Part shown: positions 9,704 to 20,379 of the stretch, one piece after another
Layout of the letters: each line of letters begins with the position of its first letter
How positions within the stretch are numbered: position 1 is the stretch's first letter
Source of the DNA: Clostridium algoriphilum
GTDB taxonomy: Bacteria > Bacillota > Clostridia > Clostridiales > Clostridiaceae
NCBI RefSeq assembly: GCF_020443705.1
Contig: NZ_JAIZZK010000023.1
Location: 1 to 64,000, forward strand
Length of the DNA: 64,000 nt
Direction of reading: 5' to 3'
Notes under the pieces: generated by a model
Told to the model about the DNA's origin: nothing
Databases searched by the model: none
Seen by the model: the letters and a program-made list of their open reading frames with translations, nothing else
Position numbers and translations under genes: made by a program

Positions 9704-11374
9704 TTAAAATAAGCCCGATATTGTCCCATCTTCGGAAATATCCATCCTACATGCAGCTGGCATCTTTGGAAGTCCTGGCATTGTCATTATATTTCCTGTT
9801 AATGCCACAACAAATCCAGCCCCATTAGATATTCTAACTTCTTTTACATTTATAGTGAAATTTGTTGGTCTTCCCAAAAGGCTCGCATTATCTGAGAGAG
9901 AGTTTTGAGTTTTAGCAACGCAAATAGGAACTTTATCTAATCCAAGCTTTTCTATTTCAGCAATTTGCTTATTTGCAGCCATTGTATAATCTACTCCGTC
10001 TGCTCCATATATTTCTGTTGCAATAATATTTATTTTTTCTTTAATAGGGAGCTTATCATCGTATAAAACTTTAAAATCACTTTTTTCCTCATTTAAAGTA
10101 TCTACAACTTTGCTGGCTAGTTCAAGACCACCCTCTGCACCTTTTTCCCAAACCTCTGTTAAATCTACTTTAACACCTTTTTGTGCACAGAATTCTTTTA
10201 TGTACTCAATTTCTTTTTGCGTATCAGAGACAAATTTATTTATTGATACTATTACTTCAACTCCATATTTCTTAATATTTTCAATTTGTTTTTCTAAATT
10301 TGCAATTCCTTTTGAAAGAGCTTCTACATTAGGTTCATTTAATTTATCTTTTTTAACTCCACCATGATGTTTTAGCGCTCTTATCGTAGCCACAAGAACA
10401 ACACAATCTGGTTTTAATTCTCCATATCTACACTTAATATCAAAAAACTTTTCAGCACCTAAATCCGCTCCAAATCCTGCTTCTGTTACAACATAATCTC
10501 CTAATTTTAAAGCCATTTTAGTTGCTAGTAAACTATTGCAGCCATGAGCAATATTAGCAAATGGTCCCCCATGTATTATGGCAGGTGTGTTATCTAGCGT
10601 CTGAACTAAATTTGGTTTTATAGCATCCTTCATAAGTAGTGCCATTGCACCATTTACAGATAAATCACTGCAATAAACTGGGCTACCTTCTAGGTCATAA
10701 GCAATCAGAATTTTGCCCATTCTTTCTTTTAAGTCCATAAGGTTTTTGGATAAGCATAAAATAGCCATTATCTCTGAAGCAACTGTTATCATAAACCCAT
10801 CTTCTCTTAAAAATCCATTAGGTTTACCCCCAAGTCCAACAACAATACTGCGAAGGGACCTATCATTCATATCCATAACTCTTTTAAACGTAATTTTTCT
10901 GCTATCTATCCTAAGCTTATTACCTTGATGAATATGGTTGTCAATACATGCTGATAATAAATTATTAGCTGCAGTTATAGCATACATGTCACCAGTGAAA
11001 TGAAGATTTATGTCCTCCATCGGTACCACTTGAGCATATCCACCACCAGCAGCTCCGCCTTTAATGCCGAATACTGGCCCAAGTGAGGGTTCTCTTAAAG
11101 CTATGACTGCATTTTTACCTTGTTTGCATAAAGCGTCCGCAAGGCCTATTGTAACCGTAGATTTACCTTCTCCTGCTGGAGTAGGATTGATGGCTGTAAC
11201 TAATATTAATTTCCCATCTTTTTTATTTTCATTCCTTTTTAATACCTCTAGAGAAATCTTCGACTTATATTTACCATATAAATCAATATCATCCTCAGTT
11301 AATCCCATTTTTTCTGCAACCATTCGTATAGGTAGCATCTTAGCACTTTGTGCAATCTCTATATCACTTTTCAT
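9704..11374 (-). CDS. fhs: Formate--tetrahydrofolate ligase
   Basis: Makes 10-formyl-THF from formate, THF and ATP. It is the entry of formate into one-carbon metabolism, serving purine and fMet synthesis and, in acetogens, the Wood-Ljungdahl methyl branch. The 556-residue length is standard. The P-loop [21 protein letters not shown] lies near 63-83, and the conserved [21 protein letters not shown] and [14 protein letters not shown] segments follow. The ATG at 11374 has a GGGGTGA site. It forms a single-gene unit between ftsH and coaX, bounded by terminators on both sides. Carbon-fixing genes are not seen nearby, so its role as a general C1 enzyme is the safer reading. Confidence 0.96.
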   Translation of the reverse strand: MKSDIEIAQSAKMLPIRMVAEKMGLTEDDIDLYGKYKSKISLEVLKRNENKKDGKLILVTAINPTPAGEGKSTVTIGLADALCKQGKNAVIALREPSLGPVFGIKGGAAGGGYAQVVPMEDINLHFTGDMYAITAANNLLSACIDNHIHQGNKLRIDSRKITFKRVMDMNDRSLRSIVVGLGGKPNGFLREDGFMITVASEIMAILCLSKNLMDLKERMGKILIAYDLEGSPVYCSDLSVNGAMALLMKDAIKPNLVQTLDNTPAIIHGGPFANIAHGCNSLLATKMALKLGDYVVTEAGFGADLGAEKFFDIKCRYGELKPDCVVLVATIRALKHHGGVKKDKLNEPNVEALSKGIANLEKQIENIKKYGVEVIVSINKFVSDTQKEIEYIKEFCAQKGVKVDLTEVWEKGAEGGLELASKVVDTLNEEKSDFKVLYDDKLPIKEKINIIATEIYGADGVDYTMAANKQIAEIEKLGLDKVPICVAKTQNSLSDNASLLGRPTNFTINVKEVRISNGAGFVVALTGNIMTMPGLPKMPAACRMDISEDGTISGLF

Positions 11375-11561
11375 CTACTTCACCCCTTATATATAAATTA
11401 AACAGAAAACATATTATTGAAAATTATTTCTGTCATTTTTTAAATGTATTATATTATTAGTTTCTATGTTGTAGTTGGATTAACTAACAAATTATATGTT
11501 AATTACTAATCCTTTGTATTATATCACAATTAATAATAAATGTTGAATTAGAGTTTAGGTT

Positions 11562-11602
11562 AAAAAAGAGACATACAGTTAATTTACTGTATGTCTCTTT
11601 TT
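11562..11602 (-). terminator. Terminator downstream of ftsH
   Basis: Perfect 17-bp stem 11563-11579 / 11586-11602 with a 6-nt loop, followed on the minus strand by TTTTTTAACC. It abuts the ftsH stop codon. Confidence 0.9.
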
Positions 11603-11603
11603 G

Positions 11604-13439
11604 CTAGCTCTTTGATAATTCGATTTGACTTGACTCTGTTCTAGCTATAATAGCCTCAAAGTCTGCTCCTTCGAGTTTTTCCTTTAACAGTAGTTCTTGA
11701 GCTACTGCATGAAGTTTGCTTTCGTTTTCAGCAAGAATCTTTTCAGCCTTTGAATAGGCTTCATCAATAATAGCCTTAACTTCTGAATCTATTTTATTAG
11801 CTATTTCTTCACTGAAGTTTCTGCTCTTACCTAAATCTCTTCCAAGGAATACCTCGTTATGATCATTACCAAATGATATTGGTCCGAGTTCATCACTCAT
11901 ACCATATTCCATAATCATTTTTCTTGCAATTGCTGATGCTCTATCAATATCGTTTTTAGCACCAGTACTAATATCATGTAATATTAGTTTTTCAGCAACT
12001 CTACCTCCGAGTAATCCAACAATCTCATCTTTAAGTTTTAGTTTTGAAGTATAAGCAGTATCTTCTTCAGGTAAATGCATTGTGTATCCACCCGCCATAC
12101 CTCTTGGTATAATACTTATTTGATGAATTGGATCTGATAATGGAGAATATTTCATTACTACAGCATGCCCTGCTTCATGATACGCTGTTAATTTTCTATC
12201 TTTTTCGCTTATTACCTTACTCTTCTTTTCAGGTCCAGCAATAACTCTAGTTACCGCTTCATCTAACTCTTGCATTTCTATAATTTTTTTGCTTTTTCTT
12301 ACTGTAAGTAATGCAGCTTCATTCATTAAATTCTCTAAATCTGCACCAGTGAATCCTGGTGTTCTTTTAGCTAATACATCAAGCTTTACTTCATCTGATA
12401 ACTGTTTATTTTTTGAATGTACCTTTAATATTTCTTCTCTTCCCTTAACATCAGGTGCACCCACTAATATATGTCTATCAAACCTACCCGGTCTCAAAAG
12501 AGCAGGATCCAGTATGTCTGGTCTATTTGTAGCAGCTATCATGATTATACCTTCATTTACGCCAAATCCATCCATTTCAACTAATAGTTGATTTAGAGTT
12601 TGTTCCCTTTCATCATGACCTCCACCTACTCCAGCGCCTCTTTGTCTACCTACTGCATCAATTTCATCAATAAATATTATACAAGGAGCACTTTTCTTTG
12701 CTTGCTCAAATAAGTCTCTTACTCTTGAAGCTCCAACACCAACAAACATTTCTACAAAGTCAGAACCTGATATACTATAGAATGGAACCCCTGCTTCTCC
12801 TGATACCGCTCTTGCAAGTAAAGTCTTACCTGTACCTGGTGGTCCTACAAGAAGAATACCTTTAGGAATTCTAGCACCCGCTTCTAGGTACCTTTTAGGT
12901 TGCTTAAGGAAATCTACAACTTCTGCGAGTTCTTCCTTTTCCTCATCCTCGCCTGCCACATCATCAAATGTAACTTTTTTCTTATCTGGCGTTGCTATTT
13001 TAGCTCTACTTTTTCCAAAATTCATTACGCCTCTATTACCACCGCCACCGCCACCTTGCGATTGTTGCATATACATAAACCAAAATGCTACTAACATTAA
13101 TATAATAAGCAATGTTGGTACTATTTGTAACCACATAGGCATGCTAGCTGGCTTTACGTATGTTTCCGTAACGCTTGCATTCGGGTATTTGTCCATAACT
13201 TGCATTAATCTCTCGAGTGGAACTATGGTTTCATATTGTGTTCCGTCCTTTAATACTCCTGCTACCGTCTTATCTTCTCTTACTTGAACACTTTTAATAT
13301 CTTTCTTAACCCAATGTTCTTGAAATTTATCAACACTGAGTGTGGTTTTACTTTTATTAGTTTCAAGTAAGGCTAGGCTTGCAAAAATCACGAGTACAAA
13401 TACTACGAGCCATATTGATGCACTAGAAATTTTCTTCAT
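11604..13439 (-). CDS. ftsH: ATP-dependent zinc metalloprotease FtsH
   Basis: Membrane-anchored AAA+ protease that extracts and degrades membrane and regulatory proteins. Two membrane spans frame an extracytoplasmic domain (about 8-25 and 102-123). They are followed by a Gly-rich linker, Walker A GPPGTGKT (199-206), Walker B around [15 protein letters not shown], the second region of homology [18 protein letters not shown], and the zinc site HEAGH (about 423). The 611-residue length is normal. In B. subtilis FtsH is needed for sporulation initiation, and it keeps its neighbours tilS and hpt here. It has its own promoter and a strong terminator. Confidence 0.97.
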   Translation of the reverse strand: MKKISSASIWLVVFVLVIFASLALLETNKSKTTLSVDKFQEHWVKKDIKSVQVREDKTVAGVLKDGTQYETIVPLERLMQVMDKYPNASVTETYVKPASMPMWLQIVPTLLIILMLVAFWFMYMQQSQGGGGGGNRGVMNFGKSRAKIATPDKKKVTFDDVAGEDEEKEELAEVVDFLKQPKRYLEAGARIPKGILLVGPPGTGKTLLARAVSGEAGVPFYSISGSDFVEMFVGVGASRVRDLFEQAKKSAPCIIFIDEIDAVGRQRGAGVGGGHDEREQTLNQLLVEMDGFGVNEGIIMIAATNRPDILDPALLRPGRFDRHILVGAPDVKGREEILKVHSKNKQLSDEVKLDVLAKRTPGFTGADLENLMNEAALLTVRKSKKIIEMQELDEAVTRVIAGPEKKSKVISEKDRKLTAYHEAGHAVVMKYSPLSDPIHQISIIPRGMAGGYTMHLPEEDTAYTSKLKLKDEIVGLLGGRVAEKLILHDISTGAKNDIDRASAIARKMIMEYGMSDELGPISFGNDHNEVFLGRDLGKSRNFSEEIANKIDSEVKAIIDEAYSKAEKILAENESKLHAVAQELLLKEKLEGADFEAIIARTESSQIELSKS

Positions 13440-13472
13440 TAGAAACCCCCCTCTCTTTTTATTTACTATGAA

Positions 13473-13501
13473 ATTTTATCACATTAAAAAGCGCTTGACA
13501 A
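13473..13501 (-). promoter_or_regulatory. Promoter of ftsH
   Basis: Minus-strand TTGTCA (13501-13496), 17-nt spacer and TAAAAT (13478-13473), about 34 nt upstream of the ftsH start codon. Confidence 0.6.
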
Positions 13502-13551
13502 TAATACATTATATTAATAACTAATTAATATAATATACATTTTATTCATAT

Positions 13552-14088
13552 TTACTTATATATTTCATCTTTGAGTATTCCTATGTATGGTAAATTTCTA
13601 TATTTTTCTGCATAGTCAAGTCCAAAGCCTACAAGAAAGTAATCCGGTACATCATATCCTACATATTTTACATCTATATTTACCCTTCTTCTTTCTGGTT
13701 TATTAAGTAAACAAATAATTTCTAAACTATTCGGCTTTCTTGCCCTTAGATATTTTGTAAGATATTTTAGTGTAACTCCAGAATCTATAATATCTTCTAC
13801 TATTAATACATCCTTTCCTTGAATTTCAAAGTCAAGATCCTTTAATATTTTTACAACTCCAGAAGTCTCAGTAGAATTTCCATAGCTAGAGACTGCCATA
13901 AAATCCATTTTACATGGAATTGTAATTTGTTTTACTAAATCCGCCATAAATATAACGGAACCTTTTAAAATACCAATAAGTATAAGTTCCTTACCAGAAT
14001 AATCATTACTTACCTTTGCTCCCATTTGCCTGACCTTATCCCTTAATTGATCTTCGTTGTACATTACTTCTTTAATATCATTGTTCAT
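13552..14088 (-). CDS. hpt: Hypoxanthine phosphoribosyltransferase
   Basis: Purine salvage: converts hypoxanthine (and guanine) plus PRPP to the nucleotide. The 178-residue type I PRTase shows the PRPP-binding motif VLIVEDIIDSGVTL (about 95-108) and the C-terminal VGFGLDYAEKYRNLPYIGIL segment typical of HPRT. Its start lies 2 nt after the tilS stop and its ribosome binding site (GTGAGGAA) is inside the end of tilS, so translation is probably coupled. The tilS-hpt-ftsH order is the same as in B. subtilis, where TilS and HprT together also regulate ftsH. Confidence 0.96.
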   Translation of the reverse strand: MNNDIKEVMYNEDQLRDKVRQMGAKVSNDYSGKELILIGILKGSVIFMADLVKQITIPCKMDFMAVSSYGNSTETSGVVKILKDLDFEIQGKDVLIVEDIIDSGVTLKYLTKYLRARKPNSLEIICLLNKPERRRVNIDVKYVGYDVPDYFLVGFGLDYAEKYRNLPYIGILKDEIYK

Positions 14089-14090
14089 TC

Positions 14091-15476
14091 TTATTCCTCA
14101 CTTCCAATTCTAATCTGCAATATATTTTTAGTATCTTTTGAAACCTTGAATTTTTCACTAACCCTATACCCAACTACCCAACCTATATCATTTCCAAAAC
14201 ATATTAAAGGTATTTCATTTCTTTTTTCTTTAGGTATTTTTAAATCAATAAATAAATCACTAATTGTCTTATTACCTATCATACCCAGTGGCACAAACTT
14301 ATCCCCATCTTTTCTGTGCCTTAATGTTATTGGCTCCAAAATCTTATCGTAATCAAAATACTTAATACTATCATTTCCTATAAATTCAGTATATTGCATC
14401 TTAGATCTAACATCGATTCTTACTACTTTGTTTAATGAATGAATTATGTTTTTCTGATTAACGTTTAGAGAATACTGATTGCTATAAGCTTCAATAGCTT
14501 CCTCATGTAAATGAATTATTATATTCCCATAACAGTTTTCAACTATTATATTCTGAGGTAGCATTATGCTTTTACCTGTTTCATGTTTTTGAAGTTCTAT
14601 AATGCTAGATATATGAATCTTCTCAAAATTATATAGGTTGTGTTTTAGCTCAAGCAAAGCACTTCTAATGATTCTACTTAAAATCGCTTCATGATCCGCA
14701 AACGCGCTTTTATTTATTATAACCCTTTGCTCACCTATCTCACAATATTTTTCATATTCTTTATGAGAAATATCTTCCAAATATTCATTATCAATTTTCA
14801 CAATATCTGATAATCGATTTAATGTTTTTATTATATCCTTATTAAAATTTTCTTCAATGTATGGAATTAATTCAAGTCTTACTTTATTTCTCGCATATAT
14901 ATTTTCTAAATTTGTTTTATCTATTCTTGGACTTATATTATTATCTAAGCAGTATTTTTCTATTACTTTTCTACTAAGATGAAGTATAGGCCTTACATAT
15001 ATTTTATCGCGCACAGGCCTTATGCCTATCATTCCCGCAATACCTGTTCCCCTCATAATCCTCATCAAAATAGTCTCAGCTTGATCATTCGCATTATGTG
15101 CCAATGCAACCTTATTCGCTTTTAATTTAATAATAAGTTCCTCGAAAAATTTGTATCTAACTTCTCGTCCGGCCATCTCGCAAGACAAGTTTTTTTCCTG
15201 TGAAACTTTGTTTATATCAATTTTTTTACTATAAAAATCTATATCCAGATTTTCACAAGTTGTTTTTGCATATTCCTCATCTTTATCAGATTCATCCCCT
15301 CGAAGACAATGGTTTATATGTGCGCCAATAAGTGTAATCCCCAATTCTTCCTTAAGTCCATTTAAAATATATAATAAACATGTGGAGTCCGGCCCACCAG
15401 AAACTGCAACTATAACTTTATCTCCCTTATCAAACATTAGATTTTTTTTTATATAATTCATTACTTTTTCTGACAA
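14091..15476 (-). CDS. tilS: tRNA(Ile)-lysidine synthetase
   Basis: Converts the wobble C of tRNA-Ile(CAU) to lysidine so that it reads AUA and is charged with Ile. The PP-loop VAVSGGPDSTCLLYIL lies near 25-40, followed by HINHCLRGDESDKDEEYA and HNANDQAETILMRIMRGTG; the C-terminal TilS domain ends the protein. I prefer the TTG at 15476 (product starts MSEKVMNYIKKN, 461 residues): GGGAAG lies 8 nt before it, whereas a GTG at 15485 would touch the ribosome binding site. Essential for decoding in an AT-rich genome that uses AUA often. Confidence 0.93.
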   Translation of the reverse strand: MSEKVMNYIKKNLMFDKGDKVIVAVSGGPDSTCLLYILNGLKEELGITLIGAHINHCLRGDESDKDEEYAKTTCENLDIDFYSKKIDINKVSQEKNLSCEMAGREVRYKFFEELIIKLKANKVALAHNANDQAETILMRIMRGTGIAGMIGIRPVRDKIYVRPILHLSRKVIEKYCLDNNISPRIDKTNLENIYARNKVRLELIPYIEENFNKDIIKTLNRLSDIVKIDNEYLEDISHKEYEKYCEIGEQRVIINKSAFADHEAILSRIIRSALLELKHNLYNFEKIHISSIIELQKHETGKSIMLPQNIIVENCYGNIIIHLHEEAIEAYSNQYSLNVNQKNIIHSLNKVVRIDVRSKMQYTEFIGNDSIKYFDYDKILEPITLRHRKDGDKFVPLGMIGNKTISDLFIDLKIPKEKRNEIPLICFGNDIGWVVGYRVSEKFKVSKDTKNILQIRIGSEE

Positions 15477-15759
15477 AACTTTCACTTCCCAAAATTATTT
15501 TATAATTTATTATAGTTTTATATGTTTGTATTATTTTAATCTCATATTACTATATCATATTACTATATAATATAGTAACATATATTTACCATTTATTAAA
15601 CATAACTCTAAAAAGGAAAAAATGAAGAACATAAAAGAAGCTTTTTCTCCCTTCATATAAATTCTCCATTTTTTTGTTTCCCATTTCACTAATGTCTTAG
15701 CAATTGTTATCTTAAACATAGATCTAATTTACAGGAGCTTAACTTTTCTTTTATACTTA

Positions 15760-18150
15760 TTAATATAAACTATATATCTTTGAAACGAGAACTGTCATAT
15801 CATCTTTTACCTTATTTCCACTTAATTTTTTTGCCTGTGCAAGCAATCCATCAGCTAGTTCGTTTGGATTATTACAATTATTTTTACCCAAATAATCAAC
15901 AACCCAATCCACTCTGCCTACATTTTCATCATTATAATCTAATACCCCGTCACTTAGCATAACCATAACATCACCATTTCTCAAACTCCTTTGTTGTATG
16001 TCTATATCCGCCTTATCTAAAACACCAATAGGAAGGGACTTTGATTTAATGATTTCTAAATTATCACCAGATTTTAAGAATGTTGCAACAGCTCCCACTT
16101 TTAGAAAATCAATTTCACCAGTATATAAATCTATACTACTCAAATCAATAGTTGAAAACTTTTCTTCTTGAGAGAACCTCAATGTCATTATTGAGTTTAC
16201 AGTATTAATTGCCGTAATCTTACTAAACCCTGCTGATGTAAATTTTTCTATTAGTTCAACAGCAGCCTCACTCTCTCTACCTGCTTGAGGCCCTGAACCC
16301 ATTCCATCACTAATAACTGACATATAACTTCCATCCGCAAGCTTACCAAAGCTATAGCTATCACCATTGAACTTTTCACCCTCTTTACACTGCCTAGCAA
16401 CGCTTGACACCACATGAAACTTAGGTGTTTCTTCAATCGTTACCTTGCACATATTGGTCTTTGCATCTATGCAACACCCCTCATCGCTAACACACATACA
16501 CTTTCCTGTTACACTATTTATAATAGGTAATAAATCCTTTACGCACATCTGTTTCCCGCTACAAGCATTAAGTGACAATTTAATGCTCAATCGGCCGAGC
16601 TTATCATTTAAACACATAAGATCATTATGCTTAATTCTATTTTTATCCAATGCTCTACATATAAGTTTCTCCATAGGAGCATCTATTTGTATTTCAGAAT
16701 TAAATTCTTCAACGATTTCTCCTACAGAGTTCGCCATATTTCCAATTTGATTTGCTAAAAGCTCGCGACCTTCACTAAGTCTCGTTCGCCACATTTCATT
16801 TATAATATGTTTGTTAACGATGTCTTCTGCATTTTTAAGTATTGCAGTCCTCTTTATACATTTTCTTTCAATTTCTTCTGGTACAATATTACTTTTCCTT
16901 TCAAAATTTTGTATTAATTCCTCAAAGGCTGCATATGTATAATGTAATTCTCTTTTCCAACACATAGACTTCATATTGCAATTGCTACACACCCTATCAG
17001 CAAGATTTTCCACAAGCGCACTGCTTTTACCTTTCATTGCTAGTTTTTCATTGTCCACTAAATTATTTAATATATCAGACATATTAGTGAGTACATCTGA
17101 AAAGTTATTTAGCCTTCCTACAAACGTATCCTTAATTTTGTTTATGTAACCCTGCTCTATATTCTGCTTTTTTTTATCTGAATTAAACTCCATAGATAAC
17201 TTTTCATAAACATTTTGTGGTATTAGTAAAAATATTACTGCTGCTACAAAAGCTTCAAATACCATGAACGCAGGTCCAGTAATACAATATATTTTTATTA
17301 TTGAAAAAGCTACTAAATAAGATGTTGCACTTAAAAGTTTTCCAGTTTCTTTAAAAACTCCTGTTATTAAACCACAAATGCCATACATACCTATAAACAC
17401 AATCATATTTTGAGAAGACATTCCTACAATAATGCCCATAGCAACTCCTGATGCAGCACCAGCTCCACTCCCATTAATGTATGCAATTATTATTACAAAG
17501 GCTAGTCCTAATATATTAGTAATTGATATAGTAAAAATACTAAGCCCCCAAGTACCTGCTATAATCAAAGAACTTATTATTGACATACTTATAATTTCTT
17601 CATTTGAAAATATATGTTTTGTTTTGATTTCCTTGAAGCATAAAAGACTATAATCTAGAATAAAGTATAAAGGAAAGATACATAACACTAGAAAAAACGA
17701 ATTTAAAAAGGCCATTAATGCACCTACTCTAACAATAAAAAAATTATAGGCAAACAATTCGAATATAATAATTGCAAACATACTAGCTAAAGCTTTTGTT
17801 TTAACCTCCATTTTAATAAAAATGTGGCTTAAACAAGCAATTGTAACTATTACTATTAAATATGAAGGTAAATTCTTTATACTACTATATAAAGTGATAT
17901 AGCCTATAAATGTACCACTGGCTGTAATTAATGAAACCCTATCATTATTAATAAATACTGTAGCTATTAAAAAAGCTATACCAAATGGTGCAGTATTATT
18001 AAGAAGAAGGACTCTGCTTATCAATAAGCTTACTGCAAAATAAACTATTCCTCTAATAATTAAACTAGCATTTAATGCGTTCTTCTTTTGAGCTTCATCT
18101 TTCGCTTTTTTAAGTCTCTCGTATGGAAATATATCAATTCCGTATTGCAT
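15760..18150 (-). CDS. spoIIE: Stage II sporulation protein E (SpoIIE), PP2C phosphatase
   Basis: Integral membrane serine phosphatase of the polar septum. In B. subtilis it dephosphorylates SpoIIAA, releasing sigma-F in the forespore, and helps asymmetric division. The N-terminal third is a run of about ten hydrophobic spans. The middle contains a regulatory region with a Cys cluster (VCSNCNMKSMCW, and MCVSDEGCC later). The C-terminal PP2C domain shows DGMGSGPQAGRESEAAVEL and VMLSDGVLDYND with the metal-binding aspartates. I choose the ATG at 18150 (796 residues), 7 nt after GGTGAG, over the GTG at 18162. No SpoIIAA/AB/sigma-F genes are in the window. Its promoter appears to be of the Spo0A-dependent type. 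Confidence 0.94.
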   Translation of the reverse strand: MQYGIDIFPYERLKKAKDEAQKKNALNASLIIRGIVYFAVSLLISRVLLLNNTAPFGIAFLIATVFINNDRVSLITASGTFIGYITLYSSIKNLPSYLIVIVTIACLSHIFIKMEVKTKALASMFAIIIFELFAYNFFIVRVGALMAFLNSFFLVLCIFPLYFILDYSLLCFKEIKTKHIFSNEEIISMSIISSLIIAGTWGLSIFTISITNILGLAFVIIIAYINGSGAGAASGVAMGIIVGMSSQNMIVFIGMYGICGLITGVFKETGKLLSATSYLVAFSIIKIYCITGPAFMVFEAFVAAVIFLLIPQNVYEKLSMEFNSDKKKQNIEQGYINKIKDTFVGRLNNFSDVLTNMSDILNNLVDNEKLAMKGKSSALVENLADRVCSNCNMKSMCWKRELHYTYAAFEELIQNFERKSNIVPEEIERKCIKRTAILKNAEDIVNKHIINEMWRTRLSEGRELLANQIGNMANSVGEIVEEFNSEIQIDAPMEKLICRALDKNRIKHNDLMCLNDKLGRLSIKLSLNACSGKQMCVKDLLPIINSVTGKCMCVSDEGCCIDAKTNMCKVTIEETPKFHVVSSVARQCKEGEKFNGDSYSFGKLADGSYMSVISDGMGSGPQAGRESEAAVELIEKFTSAGFSKITAINTVNSIMTLRFSQEEKFSTIDLSSIDLYTGEIDFLKVGAVATFLKSGDNLEIIKSKSLPIGVLDKADIDIQQRSLRNGDVMVMLSDGVLDYNDENVGRVDWVVDYLGKNNCNNPNELADGLLAQAKKLSGNKVKDDMTVLVSKIYSLY

Positions 18151-18184
18151 ATTACAACTCACCCACCTTTATAATTAGGACTTC

Positions 18185-18217
18185 ATTATAACAAAACTGT
18201 TTGGAAATAATTGTCAT
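18185..18217 (-). promoter_or_regulatory. spoIIE promoter with 21-nt spacer and 0A-like box
   Basis: On the minus strand ATGACA (18217-18212) is followed by 21 nt and TATAAT (18190-18185). Such an over-long spacer is known from B. subtilis spoIIE and spoIIG, sigma-A promoters that need phosphorylated Spo0A. The plus strand at 18211-18218 reads TTGTCATA, close to the 0A box TTGTCRAA, overlapping the -35. The assignment is inference. Confidence 0.55.
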
Positions 18218-18295
18218 AAGATGAGATGCTTGTACATTTTTTATGAGACAATAATTTGTATATTTTTTACATACGAATTATACATTCCCTATAAT

Positions 18296-18330
18296 ATAAA
18301 AAAACCTACCATATTAATATAGTAGGTTTT
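18296..18330 (-). terminator. Second terminator downstream of the tRNA cluster
   Basis: Stem AAAACCTAC.../...GTAGGTTTT (18301-18330 palindrome with one internal mismatch), followed on the minus strand by TTTTTTTATATT. It lies between the tRNA cluster and spoIIE. Confidence 0.75.
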
Positions 18331-18431
18331 AGAGTATTATATGAAGCTTGTCACTTCATGACATTATATATTCGAGAAATTTATACTTATATGTTTTTGT
18401 ACATTCATATATTAATATCATATTTTTTAAC

Positions 18432-18467
18432 GTAAAAAAATAACTCACAAGTCTCCTTGTGAGTTAT
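18432..18467 (-). terminator. Terminator immediately after the tRNA cluster
   Basis: Perfect 12-bp stem 18440-18451 / 18456-18467 with a tetraloop, followed on the minus strand by TTTTTTTACG. Its 5' arm begins at the last base of the final tRNA's CCA. Confidence 0.9.
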
Positions 18468-18543
18468 GGTAGCGGAAATAGGACTTGAACCTACGACCCT
18501 TCGGGTATGAACCGAATGCTCTAGCCAGCTGAGCTATTCCGCC
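18467..18543 (-). tRNA. tRNA-Met (CAU), elongator
   Basis: 77-nt cloverleaf, last in the transcript. Acceptor GGCGGAA/TTCCGCT (a G-U first pair), anticodon loop TTCATAC, encoded CCA. Identical in the anticodon arm to the copy at 19460. Confidence 0.94.
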
Positions 18544-18548
18544 GTATT

Positions 18549-18624
<76 letters not shown>

Positions 18625-18628
18625 ATAT

Positions 18629-18717
18629 TGGTGCTGAAGACCGGAATCGAACCGGTACGGTGTTTAACCACCGCAGGATTTTAAGTCCTGTGCGTCTGCC
18701 AGTTCCGCCACTCCAGC
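18629..18717 (-). tRNA. tRNA-Leu (UAA), copy A
   Basis: 89-nt tRNA with a long variable arm (GCGGTGGTTAAACACCGT). Anticodon loop CTTAAAA gives TAA. Acceptor GCTGGAG with CTTCAGC, and CCA encoded. Confidence 0.95.
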
Positions 18718-18766
18718 CTATTTTATATAATTTTATAACTTTATGTATTAGTAATTTAAAATTTAA

Positions 18767-18842
<76 letters not shown>

Positions 18843-18847
18843 ATATT

Positions 18848-18936
18848 TGGTGCTGAAGACCGGAATCGAACCGGTACGGTGTTTAACCACCGCAGGATTT
18901 TAAGTCCTGTGCGTCTGCCAGTTCCGCCACTCCAGC
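18848..18936 (-). tRNA. tRNA-Leu (UAA), copy B
   Basis: 89 nt, identical by eye to the Leu copy at 18629, in the same order relative to the initiator tRNA. Confidence 0.95.
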
Positions 18937-18986
18937 CTATTCATTAAAAATTCACTTAACTTACACATTGAGTAATTAAAACTTAT

Positions 18987-19062
<76 letters not shown>

Positions 19063-19184
19063 ATATTAATGTTTATTATTTATTCAATTTGCACTCTTAA
19101 ACTTAAATGTTTTAAATTTAAATTAATTTTAACTCGTTACTATAAAAATTAATTTTATAATTATATTGACTAGTTAAAACTTAA

Positions 19185-19260
<76 letters not shown>

Positions 19261-19459
19261 ATATTAGTGTTGAAAATTCAAACTTCATTAGAAAAACATT
19301 TAGTTGTTATATTAAGTTTTATGTTTCTACATTAGATTACTTTAGTTTGTTCCCATATGATCTTTTTAAAATCAATTTCAATTATATAATAATATCTTCC
19401 GCATGTCAATACTTTTTTTATAATTTATGTATTGAATATATAAAAAATATATATTAAAG

Positions 19460-19536
19460 TGGTAGCGGAAATAGGACTTGAACCTACGACCCTTCGGGTA
19501 TGAACCGAATGCTCTAGCCAGCTGAGCTATTCCGCC
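19460..19536 (-). tRNA. tRNA-Met (CAU), elongator, second copy
   Basis: 77 nt, matching the elongator Met gene at 18467. The 19263-19459 stretch between it and copy D carries no tRNA. Confidence 0.94.
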
Positions 19537-19540
19537 ATAT

Positions 19541-19616
<76 letters not shown>

Positions 19617-19621
19617 ATATT

Positions 19622-19710
19622 TGGTGCTGAAGACCGGAATCGAACCGGTACGGTGTTTAACCACCGCAGGATTTTAAGTCCTGTGCGTCTGCCAGTTCCG
19701 CCACTCCAGC
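19622..19710 (-). tRNA. tRNA-Leu (UAA), copy C; first gene of the cluster
   Basis: 89 nt, identical by eye to the other two Leu copies. It is the promoter-proximal gene of the cluster. Confidence 0.95.
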
Positions 19711-19771
19711 TTAGTTGTTGTTTATAACTACTTGCTAGCATCTAAAATGCTACCTCATGGCAACATGTTTT

Positions 19772-19800
19772 ATTATATATGATGTATAAACCGTTGTCAA
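19772..19800 (-). promoter_or_regulatory. Consensus sigma-A promoter of the tRNA cluster
   Basis: Minus-strand TTGACA (19800-19795), 17-nt spacer and TATAAT (19777-19772), a perfect consensus match about 60 nt upstream of the first tRNA. Confidence 0.85.
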
Positions 19801-19813
19801 TAACTTTTTATTT

Positions 19814-19846
19814 TTTTTAAAATAGGAACTAAATACTTAGTTCCTA
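19814..19846 (-). terminator. Terminator downstream of the S1-domain gene
   Basis: Perfect 10-bp stem 19823-19832 / 19837-19846 with a 4-nt loop. A short T-tract (TTTT) follows on the minus strand. It lies between the S1 gene stop and the tRNA promoter. Confidence 0.65.
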
Positions 19847-19877
19847 CAACTTTTACTAATAACTTTAATTTTTTTTA

Positions 19878-20291
19878 CTAATAACTTGAAGTTTTTTTAC
19901 TATAACCTCTTCCTTTTCCTTCTTGATGTTTTTTCACATCTTGAAATCTTTCTTCACTGTCTTTTAGAAATTTAGTCATTATATCTTCAAAATTACATGT
20001 ATTCGACTTGCTTTTTTCCTTATCCCAATCTATTTCCATTGGTTTAATAGACCTTTTAGGTACTCCAGCTTGTTTTATTGATAAGCTTATCTTACCATTA
20101 TCATCTACAGAAATAACTTTTACTTTTACTATGTCATTTTCTTTAAGATGATCATTAACATTTTTAACGAATGTATCTGAAACTTCAGATATATGCACTA
20201 AACCTGTTTTACCCTCCACTTCTACAAATGCACCAAAATTGGTGATATTTACTACTTTACCTTCTACAATACTTCCAGCCATTAAGGTCAT
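19878..20291 (-). CDS. S1 RNA-binding domain protein, YabR/general stress protein 13 family
   Basis: 137 residues. A single S1 domain (about 5-72: GSIVEGKVVNITNFGAFVEV ... GLVHISEVSD ... NDHLKENDIVKVKVISVDDNGKISLSIK) is followed by a charged, Ser/Lys-rich tail. S1 domains bind RNA, and the B. subtilis homologue YabR sits in the same place between divIC and spoIIE. Members of this family associate with ribosomes or stress responses; the exact role here is not known. The ATG at 20291 follows AAGGAGGAG. A start at the internal Met4 is also possible. Confidence 0.88.
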   Translation of the reverse strand: MTLMAGSIVEGKVVNITNFGAFVEVEGKTGLVHISEVSDTFVKNVNDHLKENDIVKVKVISVDDNGKISLSIKQAGVPKRSIKPMEIDWDKEKSKSNTCNFEDIMTKFLKDSEERFQDVKKHQEGKGRGYSKKTSSY

Positions 20292-20379
20292 ATTAAAAAG
20301 ACTCCTCCTTAAAAATTATGTTTTTTATTTTATATATTAATTTAATAATAAGTATAACAATGATTATAGCATTTAGTTT

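Noticed and set aside
15610-15660. Weak hairpin between tilS and spoIIE as a spoIIE terminator
   Set aside because: The possible stem is only about six pairs with a long loop, and I cannot separate it from background AT-rich sequence.
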